Assembly: GCA_964456445.1 (NCBI GenBank)
Contig: CAYWBI010000178.1
Span: forward strand, 1-7,600
Reading direction: 5' to 3'
Length of the DNA stretch: 7,600 nt
From: CAYWBI01 sp964456445
Lineage (GTDB): Bacteria; Calditrichota; Calditrichia; Calditrichales; J004
Shown here: piece after piece, positions 1-6,622 of the stretch
Position numbering within the stretch: position 1 is the first letter of the stretch
Layout of the letters: each line of letters opens with the position of its first letter
Position numbers and translations under genes: made by a program
The notes under the pieces: model-generated
Seen by the model: the letters and a program-made list of their open reading frames with translations, nothing else
Database searches by the model: none
What the model was told of the DNA's origin: nothing

Positions 1-52
1 TTCATGTTCATTAAAAGGCGTATTCTATTTCCACACAAAAACCAGTAGAGCC
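1..52. mobile_element. Possible right end of an ISL3-like insertion sequence (body lies left of window)
   Basis: Read on the minus strand, positions 52 back to about 20 begin GGCTCTACTGGTTTTTGTGT and continue with GGAAATAG. Many ISL3-family terminal inverted repeats start with GGCTCTT or similar, and this family commonly makes 8-bp AT-rich target duplications. The bases just outside (53-60, AAATTTTA) are an AT-rich near-palindrome that would suit such a target. In plus-strand frame 1 a reading frame is open from the window edge to a TAG at 46-48, ending FMFIKRRILFPHKNQ, which could be the tail of a transposase overlapping its own terminal repeat. The resemblance is from memory and rests on one end only: neither the other repeat nor a transposase catalytic motif is in view. 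It could be plain intergenic sequence. Confidence 0.33.
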
Positions 53-182
53 AAATTTTAAATGCATAATCCGTGTATAAAAGAATAAATCATGGTTTTA
101 AATAATTTCGTCAGGCGCCGTTATGGTTGGTTGAAAAACTCCGCTGGCTTGTCGTAGAGGAAAATATCGTTGGAAATAAAAT
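53..182. other. AT-rich intergenic DNA downstream of the operon
   Basis: This short stretch separates the acyl-CoA synthetase stop codon from the possible insertion sequence end. It is mostly A and T, with one GGCGCC palindrome near 115-120. I looked for a GC-rich hairpin followed by a T run on the minus strand, which would terminate the four-gene operon, and did not find a convincing one. No small gene with a ribosome binding site is visible. Confidence 0.5.
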
Positions 183-2321
183 TTAACGGATTATTTCGAA
201 TACATCCTGTACCGAGGCAAATAACGGGATATTATACATCCGGAAAGCGTGTTTGAATTTTAAATATATCGGGCCGGCATCAACTACAACCGCCACGGGT
301 TTGGCGCTATCGTCAATCAATTTCTTGAGCCGTTTAACGTTACTGTCTATAACCGCCTCATCTACGGTGTTGATCATCGCCGTGAGTGGTACAATCCCGA
401 TAATCAACAATCCGTTATCGTCCTGCTGCAGGATGTCACGGGCGCATTCATAGTAAACATCATCGGAAGCCATCGGTGTCAAATCCAGTGGATTGGCGGG
501 CGAAACGATGCTTCGCAGTTTGTGTTTTGTTAAGGTGGCCATCAGTCTTTCCCGGGTTTGAAAGGTTAAGGGCGCCAGCAGGGCGCCAAGGCCATCGGCA
601 CAGGCCACGGATTCATAACCCGCGTTGGTCATAACGGATACTTCATGCTTTTTGTTTTTATCAAAATCCGGGTAAGCGCTATACCAGCATAAATTATTTT
701 CGAATACACTGAAGCTTTCGCACACAATGGCCCCGGCATATTGCAATAGCCTTTGTTCGATGCCGTATTCCGAAGCCAGGGCCCCGGTGTGGCCTGCTGC
801 GGCCTTCATCCCGGCGCTGCTCCTGCCGGCACGGTAAACAATAATTTTTTTCACCGGACTTATTTGCTTCACTGCCCTAGCCAAACCAAGGGCGTTACCC
901 TGCGGCGGGCCTTCGAGATACAGCCCGATTACCTTTAATGCCGTCTCATCTGCCATACTGTGCAAAATTTCCGTGGCCGAAATATCCAGTTGATTGCCAA
1001 TGCAAAATCCATCGCGGATGGGTAAAGCCGGATTGCGGGAAATACGTGTAATAAAAAAAGCACCACTCTGGGCAATAAGCCCGATATTGCCATGAGGATA
1101 AAATGTAACCGGAAGTTTTTCCCGTGGTATAAACAAGGTGTTTATGCGCTGCCGGGACAAGATGATCCCCAGTGAATTCGGACCAATAACTCTTGGTCGT
1201 TGTTTCGGGGGATATGCGGTCAAAATGTTTTGCAAACGTTCTTTTAAGCCATCTGTGTCCGCGCTGTCGCCAATACCCCCGGCAACGAGATAGATCAGAC
1301 GTGCTGCGGAATTTTTGCAGGCTTCATCTATAAGCCCGATGGCCGCCCTGGCAGGAACAGCAAGGATTAATACATCAACAGGCTCATTTAGATTGTTGAG
1401 TGCATCTAATGTTTCATATCCTTCAAAGCCGTTGCTGTTCGGTTTGAGTACGCGTATATTTTTACGGGGAACGTCTGAAGTGTTAAAATTATCCAGGATT
1501 AAATTTCCGAAGGCTTTTTTATGTGATGAGACACCTGCAACAATAAACGTTTGTGGGTTAAAGAGCGCTTCTGGGGACAGGCCGGTTGGAACAATATCTT
1601 GTCTCAGACCGGCCGGTACACTTGTATCCTCCCGCCTACGGCCCACGGCGTCAAGAGCGATAAAGTTGCCCGAATTATCAACGACCAAAGGGTTAATCTC
1701 GATTAAGTCAAGTTGCTCCTGCCGGAAATGATCTGCCAGCTTCCATACAGCCTTAAGCAGCTTTTCAAATGTATCTGTGGAAACCAGGACTTTCCCCTGG
1801 CGAAGGGCGCCCAGCAGAATTTTTCCTAAAAGGTGATTGGAAATTTCATCTAATGCCTCCTGCACGGCAGTCAGTTCACTTGGAAAGGAAAAGATGCCAT
1901 CCTTCAGCTCCTGGCCCCATAGTTCCGTGTGGATGCCGCCAAAACCCATGGTAATCACGGGCCCGCAGCTTGGATCATGTTTAATGGAAAGCAGGATTTC
2001 CGCCGGAAGTGGACTCCTGACCAGCGAGACTTTCTCACAAACCAACATTCCACGCCAGTTCTCTTTTTTCGGATTTCTGTTTTTAAAAGTATTAAAGGCG
2101 CGGTTTATATTTTCCATTGAAAAACTGGAAAATTCCAATAACCCCACATCGGATTTATGCCACACATCATCAACCACGGCTTTTAATACCATGTCCTCTC
2201 CCTCTTTAAACAATAAACCGGGAGCTTGAACCGAGGTGATAAAGGCATGGCGTGGAACTTTTACACCGTACTTCTTTAACAGATGATAGCAGTGTGCTTC
2301 GTTTAAAAAGGATGTGTTCAT
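183..2321 (-). CDS. NDP(ADP)-forming acyl-CoA synthetase, single chain with beta-then-alpha domain order
   Basis: The family interconverts acyl-CoA + ADP (or GDP) + phosphate and free acid + CoA + ATP (or GTP), and in fermenters it usually runs toward ATP. In the 712-residue product the first ~225 residues form an ATP-grasp domain with the signature HKSDVG (55-60), a glycine-rich MGFGGI (125-130) and EINPL (208-212). Residues ~253-390 are a CoA-binding Rossmann domain (FIVAGVSS, then AVPARA near 321-326). Residues ~411-712 are the succinyl-CoA-ligase-like part, with GLIAQSGAF (414-422) and AGHTGALAS (509-517), where His511 matches the phosphorylated histidine. The usual fused order is alpha then beta; here it is reversed. 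I chose the ATG at 2321 because it overlaps the iorB stop as ATGA, suggesting coupling; an upstream ATG at 2345 lacks a ribosome site and would add eight residues. It is the last gene of the operon, and iorAB just upstream suggests aryl or other acyl-CoA from 2-oxoacids as substrate (inference). Confidence 0.9.
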   Translation of the reverse strand: MNTSFLNEAHCYHLLKKYGVKVPRHAFITSVQAPGLLFKEGEDMVLKAVVDDVWHKSDVGLLEFSSFSMENINRAFNTFKNRNPKKENWRGMLVCEKVSLVRSPLPAEILLSIKHDPSCGPVITMGFGGIHTELWGQELKDGIFSFPSELTAVQEALDEISNHLLGKILLGALRQGKVLVSTDTFEKLLKAVWKLADHFRQEQLDLIEINPLVVDNSGNFIALDAVGRRREDTSVPAGLRQDIVPTGLSPEALFNPQTFIVAGVSSHKKAFGNLILDNFNTSDVPRKNIRVLKPNSNGFEGYETLDALNNLNEPVDVLILAVPARAAIGLIDEACKNSAARLIYLVAGGIGDSADTDGLKERLQNILTAYPPKQRPRVIGPNSLGIILSRQRINTLFIPREKLPVTFYPHGNIGLIAQSGAFFITRISRNPALPIRDGFCIGNQLDISATEILHSMADETALKVIGLYLEGPPQGNALGLARAVKQISPVKKIIVYRAGRSSAGMKAAAGHTGALASEYGIEQRLLQYAGAIVCESFSVFENNLCWYSAYPDFDKNKKHEVSVMTNAGYESVACADGLGALLAPLTFQTRERLMATLTKHKLRSIVSPANPLDLTPMASDDVYYECARDILQQDDNGLLIIGIVPLTAMINTVDEAVIDSNVKRLKKLIDDSAKPVAVVVDAGPIYLKFKHAFRMYNIPLFASVQDVFEIIR

Positions 2322-2905
2322 GAGCCCGTCATTTCCCGGCCACATTGAAAGGCGTTCAGGTTCTTTTCTATAATTTTATCACCCTTGGATTGGAAGCGTT
2401 CGCGTATGGCTTGTAACCAAACGGCTTCATCGATGGGCATAAAGGTAGTTGCGGCGCCCAACAGGGCAATATTTCCTGCTTGTGCAAAATGCAGTTCGGT
2501 GGTAAGTGACGCCGTATCAATCAGTTTTACACCGGGGGTTTTAGCTAATAAATCCAAAACTTTTTTTGGTTCCGGGTAATTGTCCATGTTGATCACCGGC
2601 TCGGATGAAGAGACCGCATGCCCGTTTTTATTGAGATAATTCAGATGGCGCAGTGTTTCCAGCGGTTCCATCCCGATAAGCAAATCTCCACTGCCGGTTT
2701 CGATGATCGGTGAGCTGACCTTACTTTTACTAAACAGGATATGCGCATTTACCTCGCCCCCTCGCTGGCTCATCCCATGCACCTCGGATTGCATGGCGTC
2801 CATCTTGCTCATCCAGGCGGCGCCCAGTATCAGTTGGGCAATGGTAATCGCACCTTGCCCGCCCACACCGGCAACTACAACGCCATACGTATCGGAGTTA
2901 TGCAT
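2318..2905 (-). CDS. iorB: Indolepyruvate:ferredoxin oxidoreductase, subunit beta
   Basis: This is the small, gamma-type subunit of the 2-oxoacid:ferredoxin oxidoreductase superfamily. With IorA it forms the cytoplasmic, oxygen-sensitive enzyme that decarboxylates arylpyruvates to arylacetyl-CoA and passes two electrons to ferredoxin. The 195-residue product has the usual length and family motifs: GVGGQG at 13-18 near the N terminus, and SEVHGMSQRGG at 40-50, which is highly typical of IorB. A central ETGSGDLLIGMEPLE stretch lies around 69-83. The ATG sits inside the last codons of iorA (8-base overlap), preceded by an excellent AGGAGG six bases upstream, so the start is well supported. Its stop overlaps the synthetase start as ATGA. 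No iron-sulfur motif is expected or seen. The exact 2-oxoacid cannot be told from sequence, but the family identity is secure. Confidence 0.93.
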   Translation of the reverse strand: MHNSDTYGVVVAGVGGQGAITIAQLILGAAWMSKMDAMQSEVHGMSQRGGEVNAHILFSKSKVSSPIIETGSGDLLIGMEPLETLRHLNYLNKNGHAVSSSEPVINMDNYPEPKKVLDLLAKTPGVKLIDTASLTTELHFAQAGNIALLGAATTFMPIDEAVWLQAIRERFQSKGDKIIEKNLNAFQCGREMTGS

Positions 2906-4559
2906 GATGACCCTCCTTTGATTTTATGGGTGTATAAACCTTACGGCGCATGGCCTGGATACATTTGCGCTTAAAAACAATCAGGCTTGGTCCCGGTTTG
3001 GAAAAAACTTTTTCCAGCACAGCAATATTGTCCGCGGTTTGCCTTGGCAAAGGTGTAAGGATGTGAATTTGTTCTTCCTTAAATCCTACGGCTTTTGCAA
3101 GGACCGGTGCAATATCGGAAGCAACAGGGACCTGCTGCCCTGTCATTGCCACAATCGAATTGTCCAGGATTATCAGGTTCAGGTTTAAATGGGATTTGGC
3201 CGCGGATAGCAATGTTGTCATCCCGGAGTGAAAAAATGTTGAATCACCGATGACCCCGACGCTGGGGCTCATCCCGGCCATTGCGGCCCCGAAGGCCATA
3301 GACAACGAAGCGCCCATTTCCACAACCGTATTCATCCCGTTTAAAGGCGGTAAAACCCCGAGTGAATAACAACCGATATCGCCAAAAATACGGTGATCCT
3401 TGACGCCGATATTTTCCAAAGCACGGGTGATGGCCGTAAAAGCATCCGCATGGCCGCAACCATCGCAAAGCTTCGGTGGACGTATTTCAACCAGGTCTGA
3501 GATTTCAGTCATCAACGTTTCATCAACCTTACCTTCTATCTTCCGGCCTTCCAGCGCTTCCCGAACCTTGGCTATATTCAGCTCTCCATCGATTGTCAGG
3601 GTTTTATCCCGGCGTCCATGGATGACACAGATGTTTTCTGCATAGGGCAGCGCCTTGTCTTCAAGATAAGGATAGTCTTCCTCAAAAACATAGACCGTGT
3701 CACAAGCCAGAACAAAGGATTTTAGTTGTTGTGGATCGATGGGGTATCCCGCAATTTCCAGACGGTTATATTTTTGCGCGGAAATGTGCGCGTCTTTTAG
3801 ATATTGATCAAAATATGCGCGTCCCATTCCTGCCGTGATAACCCCGGATTTGCTGTTTGTTTCCAGCTTCATCTTATTATGTTTGCCAAAGATGGACGTC
3901 AACTCCGCCAACTTATTGCGTAAGTTGCGGTATCGTCCGCGGGCATAGGAGGGGATCAGCATCCAATGTAATTTATCTTCGCCCTCCGGCATCCCAATGG
4001 TTTTTGGCGGCAGTGTTTCGCCACCGGTAAAAACCAATCCCCGCGAGTGTGATAGCCGGGTTACCATGCGCATCACCACGGGCAATTGTTCCCGCTCGGA
4101 AATTTCGAAGGCCTCACGTGTAAAATCATATACTTCCTGTGGATTGCAGGGCTCCATAAGTGGCAGATTGGCAAAATCCGCCAGAAAACGGGTGTCCTGT
4201 TCGTTTTGGCTGCTGTGCATACCGGGATCGTCGGCCACGGCCACAACGAGTCCGCCCTGAACTCCCGTGATGGCAGAGTTTACAAAGGCGTCCATGGCCA
4301 CATTTAGACCCACATGTTTCATGGTAACAACTGCCCGATGGCCGGTGTAACTGGTGCCGAGGGCAAATTCATAGGCAACCTTTTCATTGGCGGCCCATTC
4401 GGCAACCCGTCCGTCATCCAACTTTTTTATAAAACGTTCGCCGGTCTCAAAAATTTCGGTTGACGGTGTTCCGGGATAACCGTAAAATGCCTTTACCCCA
4501 GCGTCGCAGGCCGCCAGGGCCAGCGCTTCGTTTCCTGATAATAATTTACTTTTGTTCAC
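2898..4559 (-). CDS. iorA: Indolepyruvate:ferredoxin oxidoreductase, subunit alpha, lacking the C-terminal ferredoxin domain
   Basis: This is the large thiamine-diphosphate subunit that binds and decarboxylates the 2-oxoacid. The 553-residue product opens with the pyrimidine-binding domain: GNEALALAACDAG from residue 9, YGYPGTPSTEIFE at 26-38, and WAANEKVAYEFALG at 55-68, where Glu59 is the likely thiamine-activating acid. A linker domain spans about 180-345. The pyrophosphate domain starts at RPPKLCDGCGH (360-370), followed by GDIGCYSLG (393-401), the metal site GDSTFFHSG (438-446) and LDNSIVAMTG (465-474). Cys365, Cys368, Cys397 and Cys533 are candidate ligands of the single proximal [4Fe-4S] cluster. 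Typical anaerobic IorA is around 600-650 residues with a C-terminal 2x[4Fe-4S] domain; here the protein stops at KVYTPIKSKEGHHA with no CxxCxxC motif. The start is GTG, with GAGG five bases upstream in the 11-base gap after the 606-residue gene. Confidence 0.94.
   Translation of the reverse strand: MNKSKLLSGNEALALAACDAGVKAFYGYPGTPSTEIFETGERFIKKLDDGRVAEWAANEKVAYEFALGTSYTGHRAVVTMKHVGLNVAMDAFVNSAITGVQGGLVVAVADDPGMHSSQNEQDTRFLADFANLPLMEPCNPQEVYDFTREAFEISEREQLPVVMRMVTRLSHSRGLVFTGGETLPPKTIGMPEGEDKLHWMLIPSYARGRYRNLRNKLAELTSIFGKHNKMKLETNSKSGVITAGMGRAYFDQYLKDAHISAQKYNRLEIAGYPIDPQQLKSFVLACDTVYVFEEDYPYLEDKALPYAENICVIHGRRDKTLTIDGELNIAKVREALEGRKIEGKVDETLMTEISDLVEIRPPKLCDGCGHADAFTAITRALENIGVKDHRIFGDIGCYSLGVLPPLNGMNTVVEMGASLSMAFGAAMAGMSPSVGVIGDSTFFHSGMTTLLSAAKSHLNLNLIILDNSIVAMTGQQVPVASDIAPVLAKAVGFKEEQIHILTPLPRQTADNIAVLEKVFSKPGPSLIVFKRKCIQAMRRKVYTPIKSKEGHHA
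2912..2917 (-). promoter_or_regulatory. Strong ribosome binding site of iorB inside iorA
   Basis: The minus strand reads AAAGGAGGGTCATC before the iorB ATG. AGGAGG is six bases from the start and lies within the last codons of iorA, so iorB can be initiated independently as well as by coupling. Confidence 0.8.
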
Positions 4560-4564
4560 GATTT

Positions 4565-4568
4565 CCTC
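4565..4568 (-). promoter_or_regulatory. Ribosome binding site supporting the GTG start of iorA
   Basis: In the 11-base gap after the upstream stop codon the minus strand reads AAGAGGAAATC before GTG. GAGG lies five bases from the start, which supports GTG rather than a later codon. Confidence 0.65.
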
Positions 4569-4570
4569 TT

Positions 4571-6391
4571 TTATTTTCTGCGTGATCCTTCAAACTCGGT
4601 ACTCAGTATCCAACCAACAACTTCACCGGTCCTGATTTCTTTTGACGGATAGTATTGCGGCCCTACCGAAGCGGAGCCTTCCGCGTATTCCTGTTGGCCG
4701 GACGCCAGCATTTTGCGGGCGCGGTCCTTCCATACCTGCATATTGGATGGGCGTAAATCTATCCATCCGTGTCTCGCCCAGGAGTCCACGTTCCCCGGGC
4801 GGATAGCCACTTGTTTATGGACCTTTGATTCCGGGATAAACATCGTAGGGCCACGATAAATGCTTTTACCGTCCGGCAGAAGAACCGCCATCCCGAGCGA
4901 GGTGATTATTTCCTTTATATCGGATGCATCCAATTCTTTTAATAAAGCCGCGGACATCTGTTCCGGTGTGTTATCCGCAGCTGCCCACTCATCCAAACCG
5001 GGATAAACCGATTGCAGAAGATGGGTTTCGTATAACAGCTTAGAAAGTTGCGGTGGCCCGAGTTCGCCAATGGCAATGGAAGGAATGCCGCATTTTTCTT
5101 CTTCCTTAAGCATGTTATCGATTGCAGCCTGGCGGATTAAACCGGCCCGGTAACTGGGGTCCATAACCGCCCCGTCAATCGCGGCAATGATATCCTTGCC
5201 CGTATTGGAACCGGCGATTTCATGCAGGACGTTATGTGCAATTTCTTCCGGGGTTACGAATTCCATGGAATCCATATAGGAGATGGCCTCGTATTCCCCC
5301 CGCGAAAAAAAACCGTTTTCACCGGTATCGATTCCAACAAGGGATAATTTCCCCTTTTGTTTGTAGCCATCGATGTCTTCACGCACCGAAATTTCGGATT
5401 TTAATGTTTCCTTTTTAGATTCTGTCAGGACTACCGGCGTGTGGAATTTCGAAATATCCTTATAGATGATCCGCTTATAGCCAATCATCGCACCGGGCTT
5501 GATTTCTTTGATGATTGGTCCGGGTGAACGTGCGAGTAAAAAAAGCAGCCCGGTATGCGCAAAGCCAACGCTCGATTTGGTCATCAGGGTAAAACTGGGC
5601 TTGTCCTCGCCATGTGTATAAGGGATGTTTACCCCCATGCCCCCGGTGCCTGTGGTGCCCACCTTGATATAAATATGGGTTTGCGCTTTGAGCATGGCCT
5701 GATAAAGCAGGGTCACATGCCGCACAAGCTGCGGCACAGCCTGGGAAATAAGTAAAAGATCGATCATTTTAAGGTTGTCAAGATGTGGGAAACTTTCGAT
5801 CGGCGATTTACTCAGACTGTGTATTTTATCCACGAAGCTGCAAAGTTGATCAATACTTTGTTTATCACCCGATTTTGCATTGGAGATGGTTTTCGTCATA
5901 TCCGTGTTGAGGATATCGGTCAGGGTATCACGAAATTCTTTTACAACTTTCGAACTGCTCTTAACATCCTGATAGCTGATGGCCGTTGCCGTATTGACAC
6001 AATCGACAATAACATCCGGCTTATATTTTATGATGATTTGCGGCACCAAGCCTTTACTGGCAATGTTATCGGTACTGGCATCAAGCTTGCCAAACACATC
6101 GTTATAAATGGTGTCCAGGATTTGACTGGCGCTCTGGATATCACGTTTTGAAAGATGTGTGTATTTTTCACGGACAAAGATGTTGCCATATTCCGGGATG
6201 AAATTGGTCCGGGAATCTTTAAACTCCGCCTTAAGGCGTGCCACTGTTTCTTCGGCTTCGTTTTGCAACAACGTACAGACCACGATGAAATCCGGCTGTA
6301 CCTCCCTGGCCATCAATCGGCAAATCTGGAAACCGACAAGACCGCCCCCACCAAATATCACAACCTTTTCTATCTTTTTTGGAACTACCAT
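4571..6391 (-). CDS. Unassigned Rossmann-fold (extended-SDR-like) protein leading the ior operon
   Basis: I do not recognise a named function for this 606-residue protein. Its N terminus is a dinucleotide-binding fold: KVVIFGGGGLVG (9-20) gives GxxGxxG with Gly14, Gly17 and Gly20. PDVIVDCVNTATAISYQDV (125-143) resembles the PDVVIH-A-A strand of extended short-chain dehydrogenases. A polar insertion of about 60 residues (~144-205) follows, then a helical part and the striking VGTTGTGGMGVNIPYTHGE (244-262). The second half matches no family I know; conserved-looking pieces are GPTMFIPES (514-522) and RPGNVDSWARHGWIDLR (531-547). I see no transmembrane segment, signal peptide or cysteine cluster, so it should be cytoplasmic. 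I chose the second ATG (6391) because GGAGA lies six bases before it; the ATG at 6403 has no ribosome site and would add four residues. Placed 11 bases before iorA, it probably acts in the same 2-oxoacid or aryl-acid pathway, perhaps as an NAD(P)-linked oxidoreductase (inference). Confidence 0.85.
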   Translation of the reverse strand: MVVPKKIEKVVIFGGGGLVGFQICRLMAREVQPDFIVVCTLLQNEAEETVARLKAEFKDSRTNFIPEYGNIFVREKYTHLSKRDIQSASQILDTIYNDVFGKLDASTDNIASKGLVPQIIIKYKPDVIVDCVNTATAISYQDVKSSSKVVKEFRDTLTDILNTDMTKTISNAKSGDKQSIDQLCSFVDKIHSLSKSPIESFPHLDNLKMIDLLLISQAVPQLVRHVTLLYQAMLKAQTHIYIKVGTTGTGGMGVNIPYTHGEDKPSFTLMTKSSVGFAHTGLLFLLARSPGPIIKEIKPGAMIGYKRIIYKDISKFHTPVVLTESKKETLKSEISVREDIDGYKQKGKLSLVGIDTGENGFFSRGEYEAISYMDSMEFVTPEEIAHNVLHEIAGSNTGKDIIAAIDGAVMDPSYRAGLIRQAAIDNMLKEEEKCGIPSIAIGELGPPQLSKLLYETHLLQSVYPGLDEWAAADNTPEQMSAALLKELDASDIKEIITSLGMAVLLPDGKSIYRGPTMFIPESKVHKQVAIRPGNVDSWARHGWIDLRPSNMQVWKDRARKMLASGQQEYAEGSASVGPQYYPSKEIRTGEVVGWILSTEFEGSRRK

Positions 6392-6396
6392 GCTGT

Positions 6397-6401
6397 TCTC
6401 C
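6397..6401 (-). promoter_or_regulatory. Ribosome binding site that decides the start of the 606-residue gene
   Basis: The minus strand reads TGGAGAACAGC directly before the ATG at 6391. GGAG is six bases from that start. It overlaps the upstream ATG at 6403, which itself is preceded only by AT-rich sequence, so the downstream start is favoured. Confidence 0.65.
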
Positions 6402-6440
6402 ATATTTTCATATTATGTTTACTTGCATATTTCTTTTGGA

Positions 6441-6463
6441 AACAGAATTAGATAAACTCTGTT
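6441..6463 (-). promoter_or_regulatory. Operator-like dyad with possible -10 box in the ior operon leader
   Basis: AACAGA (6441-6446) and TCTGTT (6458-6463) form perfect 6-base inverted arms around an 11-base AT-rich centre. On the minus strand the centre contains TCTAAT (6452-6447), a 5/6 match to a bacterial -10 box, 56 bases before the chosen start. No good -35 lies 16-18 bases upstream. Another -10-like hexamer, TATATT, lies at 6500-6495, also with only a poor -35. A repressor site over the operon promoter is one reading; chance is another. Confidence 0.25.
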
Positions 6464-6536
6464 GCGGATACTCCCGCGCTGTATTCAGGTTGTAAATATA
6501 CGAAATACCTTTTCAGTTTGGAAGAAGTAAAAAGAA

Positions 6537-6559
6537 TAATTAAGGAAAATTCTTAATTA
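6537..6559 (-). terminator. Possible AT-rich intrinsic terminator after the uridylyltransferase gene
   Basis: TAATTAAG (6537-6544) and CTTAATTA (6552-6559) are perfect 8-base inverted arms with a 7-base loop. Read in the minus direction the hairpin is followed by TTCTTTTTACTTCTT, a U-rich tail. The stem has only one G:C pair, so it is weak for a terminator; it might instead be an AT-rich protein-binding site upstream of the ior operon. Confidence 0.3.
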
Positions 6560-6595
6560 AATGGACACGCGGTTAAGACAGCCAATTTCCTTATT

Positions 6596-6622
6596 GGGGC
6601 AAGGAGGCTCTCTATTTGCCCC
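6596..6622 (-). terminator. GC-rich hairpin spanning the uridylyltransferase stop codon
   Basis: GGGGCAA (6596-6602) and TTGCCCC (6616-6622) are perfect 7-base inverted arms around a 13-base loop that contains the TAG stop. On the minus strand the stem is followed by AATAAGGAAATT with no T run, so intrinsic termination would be inefficient. It may protect the 3' end of the mRNA or work with the AT-rich hairpin about 40 bases further on. Confidence 0.3.

Noticed and set aside
61..182. Terminator for the four-gene operon
   Set aside because: No stem of useful length followed by a T run is visible on the minus strand, so none is called.
1315..1731. 138-codon open frame on the plus strand inside the acyl-CoA synthetase gene
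   Set aside because: It runs fully antisense to strongly conserved domains, resembles no family I know and shows no ribosome site; it is a shadow of the real gene.
2322..2345. Upstream ATG at 2345 for the acyl-CoA synthetase
   Set aside because: No ribosome binding site precedes it, while the ATG at 2321 forms a classic ATGA overlap with the iorB stop. The longer form is not excluded.
5783..6151. 122-codon open frame on the plus strand inside the 606-residue gene
   Set aside because: It is antisense to the Rossmann-domain region and its insertion, has no recognisable motif and no promoter; treated as chance.
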